Shown: one piece after another, positions 7,901 through 15,400 of the stretch
Numbering within the stretch: the first letter of the stretch is position 1
Layout: every line of letters starts with the position of its first letter
NCBI GenBank assembly: GCA_965603355.1
Contig: CBFDCQ010000069.1
Coordinates: 1-16,476 of the forward strand
DNA length: 16,476 nt
Source: CBFDCQ01 sp965603355
GTDB lineage: Bacteria > Hydrogenedentota > CAZGCA01 > CBFDCQ01
Reading direction: 5' to 3'
The notes under the pieces: generated by a model
The model's input: only the letters and a program-made list of their open reading frames with translations
Told to the model about the DNA's origin: nothing
Database searches by the model: none
Position numbers and translations under genes: made by a program

Positions 7901-8126
7901 GGAGGGCTCCCTTTCCTACCACGAACAACTACGTGCCGGGGCTTGGAACCTGCAGGAATATGGTCATTATGAGATTGGGGACCTTCCTCCGGGAAGGTAC
8001 AATGTCACGGGAGGTTGCTACATCTATGACCAGGAGGCAAAAGTCTTCATTCCTGTTAAGGAACAGTCGAAGATCGTCTCTCTTGGCGAGGGAGAGACCG
8101 CGGAGGTGAATTTCGATTTCCGGTAG
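4902..8126 (+). CDS. ECF sigma factor fused to a transmembrane helix and carboxypeptidase-regulatory-like repeats
   Basis: Very large sigma70-family protein of 1074 residues; ordinary ECF sigma factors have about 170-200. Sigma region 2 spans about residues 14-90 (EAEDATQECFEALAQA, then WLHRVATGLSINLIRSEKRR). Region 4 spans about 115-172 (LPEKLRVPVVAHFLEDLSYEAIAQ split across the helix-turn-helix, then GISPRTVSYRVGKGIE). An Ala-rich linker (180-235) precedes one hydrophobic segment at about 237-255, then a Pro/Glu-rich stretch. From about 306 to the end come roughly seven beta-sandwich units of CarboxypepD_reg/CNA-B type, each with a VSGVV- or VTGRV-like first strand and a DEEGKY-like turn (near 308, 398, 510, 680, 748, 843 and 910). 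The predicted layout is cytoplasmic sigma, one membrane span, extracytoplasmic array. C-terminally extended ECF factors are known in Planctomycetes. No anti-sigma gene is adjacent; the fused part may do that job (inference). GGAGGG (4888-4893) precedes ATG 4902. Confidence 0.92.
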   Translation: MNDGDEAVLERWITHRDAEAFRTIVTRYSAMVYGTCLRILGNPTEAEDATQECFEALAQAKRSPGSYLGPWLHRVATGLSINLIRSEKRRKRREARFASEPKSNAEVEWNDIYEYVDEAITELPEKLRVPVVAHFLEDLSYEAIAQATGISPRTVSYRVGKGIELIGRSLRKRGITVATSALAAVMAAQLAEAAQVPASLAAILGKLALAHSANATAAISASTTAGKVLGGMLTVKQAIVAVVAITAVIGGLWVAQRAAHRASIESPAQLAPAQESLTAAVDPVADEPTPLQAPPTAGRHESPRESVSGVVKHINTGEPAAGVVVEAWSAETEAKEFETVTDEEGKYMLAGLTPGIRYGLAVENEEESYIAVETPTIKLRAGEARAGVDITLRAACSISGTVTDKSVTYHPSRLATVNPNRYTTKREIEKKLSLAVYRALVDIADKPLSGVKIVLAEELREGPGRRLGETVSDEKGRYAFPIVLPGTYIVLAEPPEDAVRLNDRHRNRFRVVELNAGERREDVNFSFRFGGVSVTGRVTNGQGKPVEGAEVVAEPWPVARPWSDGPVVHREAGSVKTVSDGNGHYRLDGLFPPDMREANYYLLSGMVPKETFVIRARAGGYAPSQMIVPAMPENLVRDIRLANEKLNSLLDRMGVDDKLEAIAGDVALPASRGNVITGVDLVIEREALVSGRVVDTWGRAVPNCWVTLGPLEDHPKEALAAIPRTDHLRTWCEGVNQFTIARVPEGTYRFGVWTHELGNVIARNAPISVRWGDSLSDVEVTVWSVEDRAVLTGRVADASSRRPVKGFIAKVSRLKRDDGIGGLCGNRRRDGPEAGEFLIEGIEPGIATLNISAPGYVPEEAQVRLLRAQTANIDFFLEPEGVLQGYVTLNGEGKGACWVRAYEKRDASFSVQTDEEGYYEFEKLKEGDYLVRSAVNTGGGPPATRRYESSWAEVESGKVTRVDFELEGSAAIRGAFSSPDEHLSWHVSVFDGSATGRVPSEGSLSYHEQLRAGAWNLQEYGHYEIGDLPPGRYNVTGGCYIYDQEAKVFIPVKEQSKIVSLGEGETAEVNFDFR

Positions 8127-8161
8127 ATGCTGGAAGTTGGGCGCGCATTAACGGGGAATGC

Positions 8162-8527
8162 ATGGACGAGAGTGCACGCTATGTGAAGAACGTACGGGCA
8201 GCCTGGGAGAAGTTGCGGATTGTCTACAACGCGGTGCTGCTTCTGGAAGGACTGACCTGTTTGTGGTTGTTGTGGCTTTTGGCGGAGTTCGCCGGGCGAC
8301 CTTTCGGATTCGACTTCTGGTTTCTCCCCGTAATCCTGTTCGGAGCGGTCGCGAATGCCTTCTATTGCCTCGGGCCGGTGGCTGATGCTTGTGCCTATCG
8401 CTTCCTTGGCTGGCGCATGGGTCGAGCCAGATACTTCCTGTTTGGAGCGGGGTTGTTCTTCTCGATGGGGGTGCTCTTGCTCCCTGCAAGGCGCCTTTTC
8501 TATCATTTGGCAGGCTATCTCGTGTAA
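8162..8527 (+). CDS. Small integral membrane protein
   Basis: Protein of 121 residues, not recognised. A charged N-terminus (MDESARYVKNVRAAWEKLR) is followed by three or four hydrophobic segments near residues 22-45, 51-72 and 88-108. GGGGA (8153-8157) gives a ribosome binding site 4 nt before ATG 8162. It starts 35 nt after the sigma-factor fusion and is probably cotranscribed, so it may be its membrane partner (inference). The attC-like site begins 17 nt after its stop, the usual spacing for the last gene of an integron cassette. Confidence 0.72.
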   Translation: MDESARYVKNVRAAWEKLRIVYNAVLLLEGLTCLWLLWLLAEFAGRPFGFDFWFLPVILFGAVANAFYCLGPVADACAYRFLGWRMGRARYFLFGAGLFFSMGVLLLPARRLFYHLAGYLV

Positions 8528-8543
8528 ACCGGGTGTGCGGACC

Positions 8544-8603
8544 GCCGAACCGCGTGCTCCAGCGGATCCACCGCGGCGGGCCGCTGAGCTTTGATCGTTG
8601 GAT
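8544..8603 (+). repeat. attC-like integron recombination site 2
   Basis: The right core GTTGGAT (8597-8603) fits GTTRRRY exactly; the left core GCCGAAC (8544-8550) has AAC but breaks one pyrimidine. CAGCGG (8560-8565) pairs with CCGCTG (8581-8586), GCT (8556-8558) with AGC (8587-8589), and an inner TCC (8567-8569) can pair with GGG (8578-8580), leaving a lone A on the left arm as a bulge. Seventeen bases (8575-8591) are identical to 4693-4709 in site 1, and 8559-8571 matches 4667-4679 at 12 of 13. Same orientation as site 1. The next gene has its ribosome binding site 13 nt after the right core, as in cassette arrays. Confidence 0.58.
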
Positions 8604-8628
8604 GTAGTAATCCTGAAAGGAGGTTTCT

Positions 8629-9861
8629 ATGCGATTCTGGCGTGTTGGCGGAACCACAGCTCTTTTGATTGTGTGCCTGGCGGGTCTCGGCTTCGGAGCT
8701 GACGACATGTCATCGCCCGATTCAAGCTACGAAACCGATATGGATGAGTTTGTGAAGGAAGTTGACGAAGAGTATCCCTTCTTCGAGTTGAAGGGCATCC
8801 GCAGCGACTGGACCGATGCAAAGGAGGAGTTGAGGCAAAGGGCGAAGAACTGCAAGTCGGATCAGGAGTTTCTGTTGATCATGTACGACGCCGTCCGCAC
8901 TCTGCGCGACGGGCACATGGGAGCGCGTAAGGCCAGGGTCCAACTTCCGACTCTGCCGCCGAGGTACTACCCGGGAATCAGTTTCCTTCCCGCCACGAAC
9001 GGACGGGTTGTGATCATGTACGCACCGGAAGCGCACGCAGGCACACTCAAGACGGGTGTGGTTGTCACGAAGATCGATGGGACTGATGCGAGACAGTGGT
9101 TGGAGAAGCGCACCGAGGCCGCCTGGAATGAAGGAGGTTTCTTCTCAAGCCTTCAGAGGGCTCGCTTGTTTGAATATAGACAGGGGCTTCGTGGTGAGCA
9201 GGGCGAGAAACACACGATCAGTTGTCTAGTTGACGGACGCGAAGAGCAGTTCGAGCTCATGTGCGACACGGTTGCCCGCGGATGGCCCCACACGTACAAC
9301 ATGCCCGCGGATTCGAAGCGCGTTGGCCGCTCGTTCTACTACACGAAACTGGCGAGCGATGTCGGATACATGTACCTGCGCCGGGTCGACGCGAGTGTGC
9401 CCGCCGGCATCGATGAGGCGCTTGCGGCGCATCCGAGCGTGCCGGGGTGGATCGTCGACCTTCGGGGGAACGGAGGAGGGGGATACGGCCGGGACTTGAT
9501 CGAGAGGATGGAGAAGTTTCCCCGGCCGGCGGCGGTTCTCATTGACGCGGGATGTATGTCAGCAGGCGAGACGCTCGCGAGGGACTTCCGTGCACTCGCC
9601 GACGCCCGAGTTTTCGGGTCAAAGACGGCGGGATGTTCCAGTGCAAAGCGCACGTGGACCTTTCCTTCCGGTATTGCGTCGCTCTCTTTTCCCACCCGCA
9701 GTCGGTGGAGGGGCGACAGGAAGCCCATCGAGTTCAACGGTATTGATCCGGATGTCGAGGTCGAAACCGTGCCGGAGGAACTGCTGGAAGGCAACAACAC
9801 GGCCATCCTCAGGGCCGAGGAGTATATAGTTGGGAAGTCCAGGGACATCCATGATAAGTGA
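8629..9861 (+). CDS. Exported S41-family (C-terminal processing type) serine peptidase
   Basis: Protein of 410 residues with an N-terminal signal peptide (hydrophobic ALLIVCLAGLGFG at 11-23). An N-terminal helical region (about 35-95), a PDZ-like region (about 115-160, GVVVTKIDGTDARQWLE) and the S41 core follow. Core motifs: GYMYLRR (246-252), VDLRGNGGGGYGRDL (276-290), LIDAGCMSAGETLARDF (304-320) with the likely nucleophile Ser311, and FGSKTAG (329-335) with the likely general base Lys332. The Ser-Lys dyad is therefore present. The substrate is unknown; family members cleave C-termini of secreted or envelope proteins. AAAGGAGG (8616-8623) is a strong ribosome binding site. It starts 26 nt after attC-like site 2 and ends 6 nt from the stop of the converging ndk. 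Proximity to the membrane-tethered sigma factor invites a processing hypothesis, which is inference only. Confidence 0.9.
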   Translation: MRFWRVGGTTALLIVCLAGLGFGADDMSSPDSSYETDMDEFVKEVDEEYPFFELKGIRSDWTDAKEELRQRAKNCKSDQEFLLIMYDAVRTLRDGHMGARKARVQLPTLPPRYYPGISFLPATNGRVVIMYAPEAHAGTLKTGVVVTKIDGTDARQWLEKRTEAAWNEGGFFSSLQRARLFEYRQGLRGEQGEKHTISCLVDGREEQFELMCDTVARGWPHTYNMPADSKRVGRSFYYTKLASDVGYMYLRRVDASVPAGIDEALAAHPSVPGWIVDLRGNGGGGYGRDLIERMEKFPRPAAVLIDAGCMSAGETLARDFRALADARVFGSKTAGCSSAKRTWTFPSGIASLSFPTRSRWRGDRKPIEFNGIDPDVEVETVPEELLEGNNTAILRAEEYIVGKSRDIHDK

Positions 9862-9867
9862 TTGTTA

Positions 9868-10608
9868 TCAGTCCTCATCCATGTCGGCGGGGAGGTACTT
9901 GGCGACAGCTGTTGCAAGAGAGTAGGGGCTTGGCGAGCCCTGATGGATCAGATGCAGGGCGTTCAAATCCGATTCCCATACCGGCTCGCCGGGAGTAAGA
10001 ATACAGACGCTGCCGGGTTGATAGGCGTTGTAGAGTTTGCCCTCATCGTAATAGAAATGCGCGTCGCTCTGCTGCACCGGATACGCCCGCATCAATGGAG
10101 GGATATCGCTCGGTTTGAACCAGAGTTTGATTTCACGCTCGGATTCCTCACACGTCGCCGAAGCGTGGACGAGGTTATCCATTCGCTGGCCAATCACTTC
10201 TCCTTCAGAGCTCTTCAGCGGAACAACAGTCCCGAGTGAACGGATGCTTCCTGGCTTGTCCAGTCTGGCATCATGCGGGTTCGTAGGCCCTGTAATCTCC
10301 CGAGTCCTCGCCACCGCGTTTGGACCTTGATAGACAATCGCTATAACGCGCCGTTTCTGCTCCTCGTCAGGATAATGGCTTTTCCCCATGATGTAGTCAA
10401 TGAGAGCCGGGTAGAACAGTTTTCCACGATGCTCCGCGTAATGTTCCTCTGCGAGTATCCTGGTGACCCGGACCACCTTAGCTCCGGCAAAGCGCAGACC
10501 AACATGGAATTCGGATAGCTGCGAAAGCACGTATCCTGTCAGGGAATTCCTCAGGGCATCTGGTTTGATAAGTATGAGCGTTTGCTCAAGCAGCGTCTTC
10601 TTGCGCAC
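9868..10608 (-). CDS. ndk: Nucleoside diphosphate kinase, long form with C-terminal extension
   Basis: Transfers the gamma phosphate between nucleoside di- and triphosphates in the cytoplasm through a phosphohistidine. With GTG 10608 as start it has 246 residues; typical NDKs have 130-170. Family motifs: LILIKPDALRNSLTG (11-25, catalytic-site Lys15), HYAEHRGKLFY (56-66), RVIAIVYQGPNAV (87-99), GPTNPHDARLDKPGSIRSLG (107-126) and NLVHASATCEESEREI (145-160), His148 being the phosphorylated residue. About 17 extra residues lie between GSIRSLGT and NLVHAS, and about 75 residues follow the normal end near 170; that tail shows no motif I recognise. GTG was chosen because GGAAGGA (10615-10621) is well placed and the likely promoter lies upstream; ATG 10677 would add 23 residues unlike NDK and lies upstream of the predicted transcript start. 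Confidence 0.92.
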   Translation of the reverse strand: MRKKTLLEQTLILIKPDALRNSLTGYVLSQLSEFHVGLRFAGAKVVRVTRILAEEHYAEHRGKLFYPALIDYIMGKSHYPDEEQKRRVIAIVYQGPNAVARTREITGPTNPHDARLDKPGSIRSLGTVVPLKSSEGEVIGQRMDNLVHASATCEESEREIKLWFKPSDIPPLMRAYPVQQSDAHFYYDEGKLYNAYQPGSVCILTPGEPVWESDLNALHLIHQGSPSPYSLATAVAKYLPADMDED

Positions 10609-10667
10609 GTTAGTTCCTTCCTCGAGACCGCGTCTGATCGACAGAGTACCAGGATCATCCTGCGCGC

Positions 10668-10697
10668 ATTGTCGCATGCCCTTCCGTGTCCAGTCAA
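10668..10697 (-). promoter_or_regulatory. Candidate ndk promoter
   Basis: Reading the minus strand, TTGACT (10697-10692) is followed after 18 nt by GACAAT (10673-10668). A start near 10661 gives a leader of about 50 nt to GTG 10608. The -35 is good and the -10 matches 4/6. Its position supports the GTG start over the ATG at 10677. Confidence 0.42.
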
Positions 10698-10756
10698 GTT
10701 CGATGACGTGCCAATACTCTCAACGTACCGGGAGATATTTCAGACTTTGCAGCGCA

Positions 10757-12133
10757 CTATTCCTGCGCAGGAGAATTGATTTTGACTACAGCATCTTTGA
10801 ACACAATATACTCAATATTATCCAGGAGGTCCGTCCCGCTACCTTGTACCTGAATTGTCCCATTAGCCTTACTGACTCTAAGACTCTTGTAAGGCTTTTC
10901 ATAAAAGACGACATCGACCCCTTGCGCGCCATCGATTCGGTTATCGCCGGGATTTTGGATAATGATGTTATCCTGAGCATTTCCTTCGACATTAACATCA
11001 TTTGTTCCGGCCATTCTTAAATGCAACAGGTATTGACTTCTCCGCGTGTAGCGTTCAGTCGCCAGATGCATCTTGAAAGTCCCGGAGAACTGCGGGTCCA
11101 ACGAAAAAGGAACGTTGATATATGGAGGAAAGAATTTGGCGATGAGCCCGTGCCCCAAAGCGTCTTGCTCTATCACCTTTTGTCTTGTAATGAGAGTGTA
11201 CCTGCCAAAAGATCGTTCTCTTCCGACAGCGTCCAGCAAACCGTAATAGCAATCAACGATACCGGCAAGATACTCCTGACAATTACTATCGAAGCCGGGT
11301 CTCAGGGTTAATATTCCCTTCTCGGCGTTTTCGACTACAGCGGCGTCGATTTCCGAGTTGTATTCTTCCAGGGCGCCATCACTTGTTGCCCCAATGCCGT
11401 TGTCGTGCACAAAATGTAAGATCTCCTCAAACCCGGCGTCTCTGTGCTCCCGCACCTGAGTCATATACCACTCATCACCCGGGACCGGCGTCTCGGATTC
11501 ATAGAGCTCCTGACCCGGCAGTTGATTTCCCGGCAAGTTGTTGGGGTCTCTATGAGCTCCGGTCAAAAGCAGTATAACCGCGCCGTGTTCGCCCATTTTG
11601 TTTGCCACTTCTGTTTTGTCATGACCGTATTGCGATCCCGGTACATCGGCCAGAAAAAAATCGGTAATCTCTTTCGACCTGATTATTCTCGCCTCGGAAA
11701 CACCTTTCTGAATGAAGAGGAAAGAGGGAATCTTGTTTTCTGGTACAAACATTACATATCGATCATAATTCTTCTGATAGCGAGGATTTATATGAGAGGC
11801 GTCCTGGATGATTTCACTGCTTTCAACACGGATTCTCGGATAAGAAACGGGAACGTCCTCCAGGCTCACAAAAGAAGTCCCGCCCGGAAGAGCCGCTCCT
11901 TCCGGAGAAAGAGTCTGCGCAGTCATCTGAAACAGATCCTGTAACGTGCCGTCTCTCTGCATCAGTCTCTCATGCAGTGTATTCACCAAAGATGGATCTG
12001 GTTTTACTACGTAACGTGAGGATCTATCTTGAGCTATCGCTTCCGGTGCCAGAGTACCGCTCAACATTAGCCCTGACAATAGAACAAGAGATGTCAAGAA
12101 CGTGACTGATTTTGCTGTTCTTACGATAGGCAT
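10757..12133 (-). CDS. Secreted protein with RTX-like C-terminal repeats, function unknown
   Basis: Protein of 458 residues. ATG 12133 is preceded by AAGGAG at 8 nt spacing and opens a clear signal peptide (TFLTSLVLLSGLMLSGTLAP, ending near AIAQ at 32-35). The middle part (about 100-345) is one conserved-looking domain: RYVMFVPENKIPSFLF (125-140), LADVPGSQYGHDKTEVANKM (161-180), REHRDAGFEEILHFVHDNGI (228-247). The cluster E237-x-x-H240-x-x-H243-D244 could bind metal, but it is not a classical HExxH zincin motif. The C-terminus (about 376-450) has GTNDVNVEGNAQDNI, NPGDNRIDGAQGVDVV and GTDLLDNIEYIVFKDA, matching the degenerate RTX/serralysin-type beta-roll ending. Catalytic activity is not established. 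It lies 148 nt upstream of ndk on the same strand. A 46-codon upstream extension to 12271 is open but runs through the 28-bp repeat and lacks a ribosome binding site. Confidence 0.82.
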   Translation of the reverse strand: MPIVRTAKSVTFLTSLVLLSGLMLSGTLAPEAIAQDRSSRYVVKPDPSLVNTLHERLMQRDGTLQDLFQMTAQTLSPEGAALPGGTSFVSLEDVPVSYPRIRVESSEIIQDASHINPRYQKNYDRYVMFVPENKIPSFLFIQKGVSEARIIRSKEITDFFLADVPGSQYGHDKTEVANKMGEHGAVILLLTGAHRDPNNLPGNQLPGQELYESETPVPGDEWYMTQVREHRDAGFEEILHFVHDNGIGATSDGALEEYNSEIDAAVVENAEKGILTLRPGFDSNCQEYLAGIVDCYYGLLDAVGRERSFGRYTLITRQKVIEQDALGHGLIAKFFPPYINVPFSLDPQFSGTFKMHLATERYTRRSQYLLHLRMAGTNDVNVEGNAQDNIIIQNPGDNRIDGAQGVDVVFYEKPYKSLRVSKANGTIQVQGSGTDLLDNIEYIVFKDAVVKINSPAQE

Positions 12134-12474
12134 GATTGGGGCTCCTTGTTTTATCCGTACATTCTCGCCTCTGATAATGAGTGGAATAAGTGTATCACGA
12201 TTCAAGGGTATCCGCAATTCCCAGGTCTCATCAGATGCAGTCGATACGTGGACTTCCCTCGATCCGGGCAAGCGCAGAATTGTCGTCTACGGTAACACTT
12301 CATTGAGAACTGCCGCCCAAACGTACGAACAGATCACGCGGATGGGCGGGAATGGGGTTAGGACTACCCGTGAGTTGACGATTAGGTGACGCAAACGCGC
12401 TAGCTCTATATACGAATTCATAGGGGCCCAAAACGATCAATATATACGCTCCTTATAGATAAGCCGTCATTCCG
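12134..12474. other. Intergenic region between the secreted protein and the restriction enzyme
   Basis: It holds the leader and likely promoter of the secreted protein (12134-12210), including repeat copy 1. The rest (12211-12474) has no gene I can support. A weak inverted repeat CTTAT-AG-ATAAG (12452-12463) lies 12 nt downstream of the restriction gene's stop and could help end its transcript, but it has no clear T-run. Base composition changes from GC-rich to AT-rich around 12400, which may mark the edge of a transferred segment. Confidence 0.55.
12181..12208. repeat. 28-bp direct repeat, copy 1
   Basis: Matches 15732-15759 at 25 of 28 positions (three transitions). On the minus strand it contains TGATACACT, an extended -10-like element, about 50 nt upstream of the ATG at 12133. 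It contains a partial dyad GAAT...ATTC. It may be the promoter/operator of the secreted protein gene or a dispersed genomic repeat. Confidence 0.7.
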
Positions 12475-15400
12475 TCACCGTGTGTCTCCCGAGAACTCGC
12501 TGGAACTCGCAAGCACCTTGTAGAATCTACTCTTTCGACACGTCTGGTTTATTTCCCTGGCATTGTTTAGACCAATATTCGGCAAAGGAATGTGGAAATA
12601 CAACGCAAAGACCAAGTCGTCAACGTAGTGGCTCAAAGCGGATTGCTTCTCAACGTCAATTACAGGTAAACTCCGTAACTCCGAGAGCAGTATTTCGCGC
12701 TGCGATAATTTCAATTCGCTACTGCTGTACCATTCCAGAAGTGTTTTCTGGGCAAGAGATTTCTTTGTCTTGAGCCGAAGCTTCGATTCTTTACCATCTT
12801 TGCACAGAACAAGGTTATTTCCCTTGACAGACAACGTGTCGAATCTCTGCCTCATAACTGCTGAGAAATCAACCAGATCGCCAAGCTTGATGGCTTCGAA
12901 ACGCAGCATTTCTTCCGCGCGTTTCACGATTTCTTTCTTGATGTGCTGATTGTCTTGTCTAATCTGCGGAACACGCACGAATGTCTTTATCGGCGTTATG
13001 GCTACAAGAAAAGCCTGCTCGTTCTTTTGAAACAAGTTCTTCTCAAGAATGAGCCGATTGACTCTGCTATTAAGGAGGCACAATAAGTATACGATTTCCT
13101 CTCGGTTGTTCGAGGAAATGACGAGTGATTGGTTATTGACTAGAAGCAACTCCCTATCGCAGAACTGAAACCGCACAGGGTTCTTTGTTCGCCAAATAAT
13201 CTTGCATTCTTGCTGGAAGGTAACGACACCCTGACTTCCGTGTGGAAAGGTGATATCCCCATTCCTGGGATAGTACTCTCTCCCGGGCGATATGGTCAGT
13301 CTATCGTAGTCATTTTTCTTGTAGTCAAAGATCTCATAGCCACAATCTGAATCACGAGAGATTAGATGGTCGTTGATCTTTCCTCCTCCATCAATGTAGA
13401 AACGACTCTGGAACTGACGTTCTGCGAGATTGTGATTGTAATAAACAGCAATATCTTGTGTATTCTGATCATATTTATCCATGAAATCCAGTATGGCTTT
13501 TGGATGCTTGATGAAATTCCAGTTTTCCACACGCTCAAGAAGGGTTTTTTGTGGAACCGTTGTCTTTCGGACTTTTCTCCCCTTCGAGATGTTCTGCAGG
13601 CATGCTTCGATCTGATCGTTTGGATCCTCATAGTAATTGATCTTGACCTTGTGTGAATTTCTTGGTAGAGCCCTCCTAGCTACGAATATCAAGCTTGATG
13701 TAGTAACGGGCTTGTTCTGCTTTATACCACGACCCACGAACATCTTGCCCGTGAGAATGATGATCTTTTCAATGGTAGTGAATTTCGCTAGATGATAGCG
13801 AACAACGTCCAAATCACTGGCCGTCAACACTGTCTGAGGAATAATGTAACACAGCTTGCCATTGTCCTTGAGCAAAGCTAAGCCTAGGGCTATGAAGAAG
13901 GCATAGAGATTTGGCTTTGGTGCGTATTTCTTCTGACGGCTAGGTATGCTGTGTAGGTTGACGCCGTAAACATCGTTGAGTTTCACTTCCTTCTTCTTCA
14001 GAAGACCAAAGACCGGAATGCCTTGCGTTGAGCATTCATTGTAGCCCACGTAAGGTGGGTTCCCTATGACGAAATCAAAACGGCGGCGTGGACACCGAGG
14101 GCGTTGCTCCAGACTTCGTTTCATTTCTTCTAGGTCACGCTCATCCCGAACGTAACTGGAGTAGCCAATATCCAGTTCCTTTTCGAAAGCAAAGAACTCC
14201 TGTCCTTTATGTTTCTGGGCTGCGGCGCCAATATCGTGAATGCGAAGAGAGGTGTCCATGAACTCCGCGATACTGTCTCTCGTCTTGAAAACCTTGATCT
14301 TCTTGTCGACCGGATTGTTGTACTTCTCATTTACAATGAGAGGGAGCATTCTCATCAGGATATTCATCTCCGCCAAATATAGAGGAAACTCGCCAATGTC
14401 AAGCCCAAAAATATTCTTGTTTACGAGATTCTCAATACGCTTTGCGGTTTGTTTCGAATCGTCGCCAAATGCTCTTATTATCGTATTAACGGCCGAATAA
14501 AGGAACGTGCCACTTCCGCAAGAGGGATCGACCAATGAAATCTTGTCTCTGTCGTCATCAAGGCGTTTCCGAATAGCCCTTGGAATATATCCAACCTGGT
14601 CCAGCATGAAATTAACAACCGCAGGATCCGTAAAGTACTGACCTTTTTTCTGTTGTTCATATAGTGCTGTAAGGTAGTTCTCATAGATATATCCAAAGAT
14701 CTCGTTCCGGACGTCGGCAAAGGAATACTTCTTTATAAAAATGAAGATGTCCAGCCAAGGTGAGACATCGTGAAGCTCATTAGACGGCTTATGATAAAGA
14801 TCGATAACTGTCTGTGTGATGAACTCCTGCTCTTCAGAGAACGGCCGATAGATGTTCTTCGATATCTTGGTCGATATGCCTTCAATGCAGCCCAATACAT
14901 CTTTGAAACGGTCTGTTTGTAGATACTCGTGGATTTTCCTAACCAAAGACTTGTATTTAGACCGGAAATCGTCGAATTCATTATCAACCAATGTCTTGTA
15001 TAATACGAATTGGATTATGTAGGCATATGTTATTTCGATAGCCCTTTTTGACTTCTCTTTTTCGGGCAGTTGCTTTAGATAGCCTTCGATATCAAGCTTC
15101 AGGGTGAAACTGCTAATGAGTTTTGTCATGTCCTCAAAGAAGAGTTGGCGATTCTCCTCAACAGGCAGTTCGTGAGCCCCTTTCAAGAGTGAGAGTTGCC
15201 CTTGTTCTTCGAAGAACGAGAGATAGTACTTCTCAGGCTTAGTGTACTCACGCCAGAATTCCAAGAACTTGTCTGTATTCTGAAGAATGTCCTTTAGGTT
15301 CTGCTCAGAGTAGATATTGTTGTTATAGAAGCGCCATGTGTAGCCGTCTGTCAGGATGCCATATTTCTTGTCCAAGTCACTTTGGTACAGCAACAATTGG

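Noticed and set aside
9862..9867. Bidirectional terminator between the converging S41 and ndk genes
   Set aside because: Only six bases separate the stops and I see no stem-loop there; transcripts probably overlap.
12102..12389. 95-codon plus-strand frame antisense to the secreted protein's start
   Set aside because: Overlaps the signal peptide and leader of a better gene on the other strand; no homology recognised.
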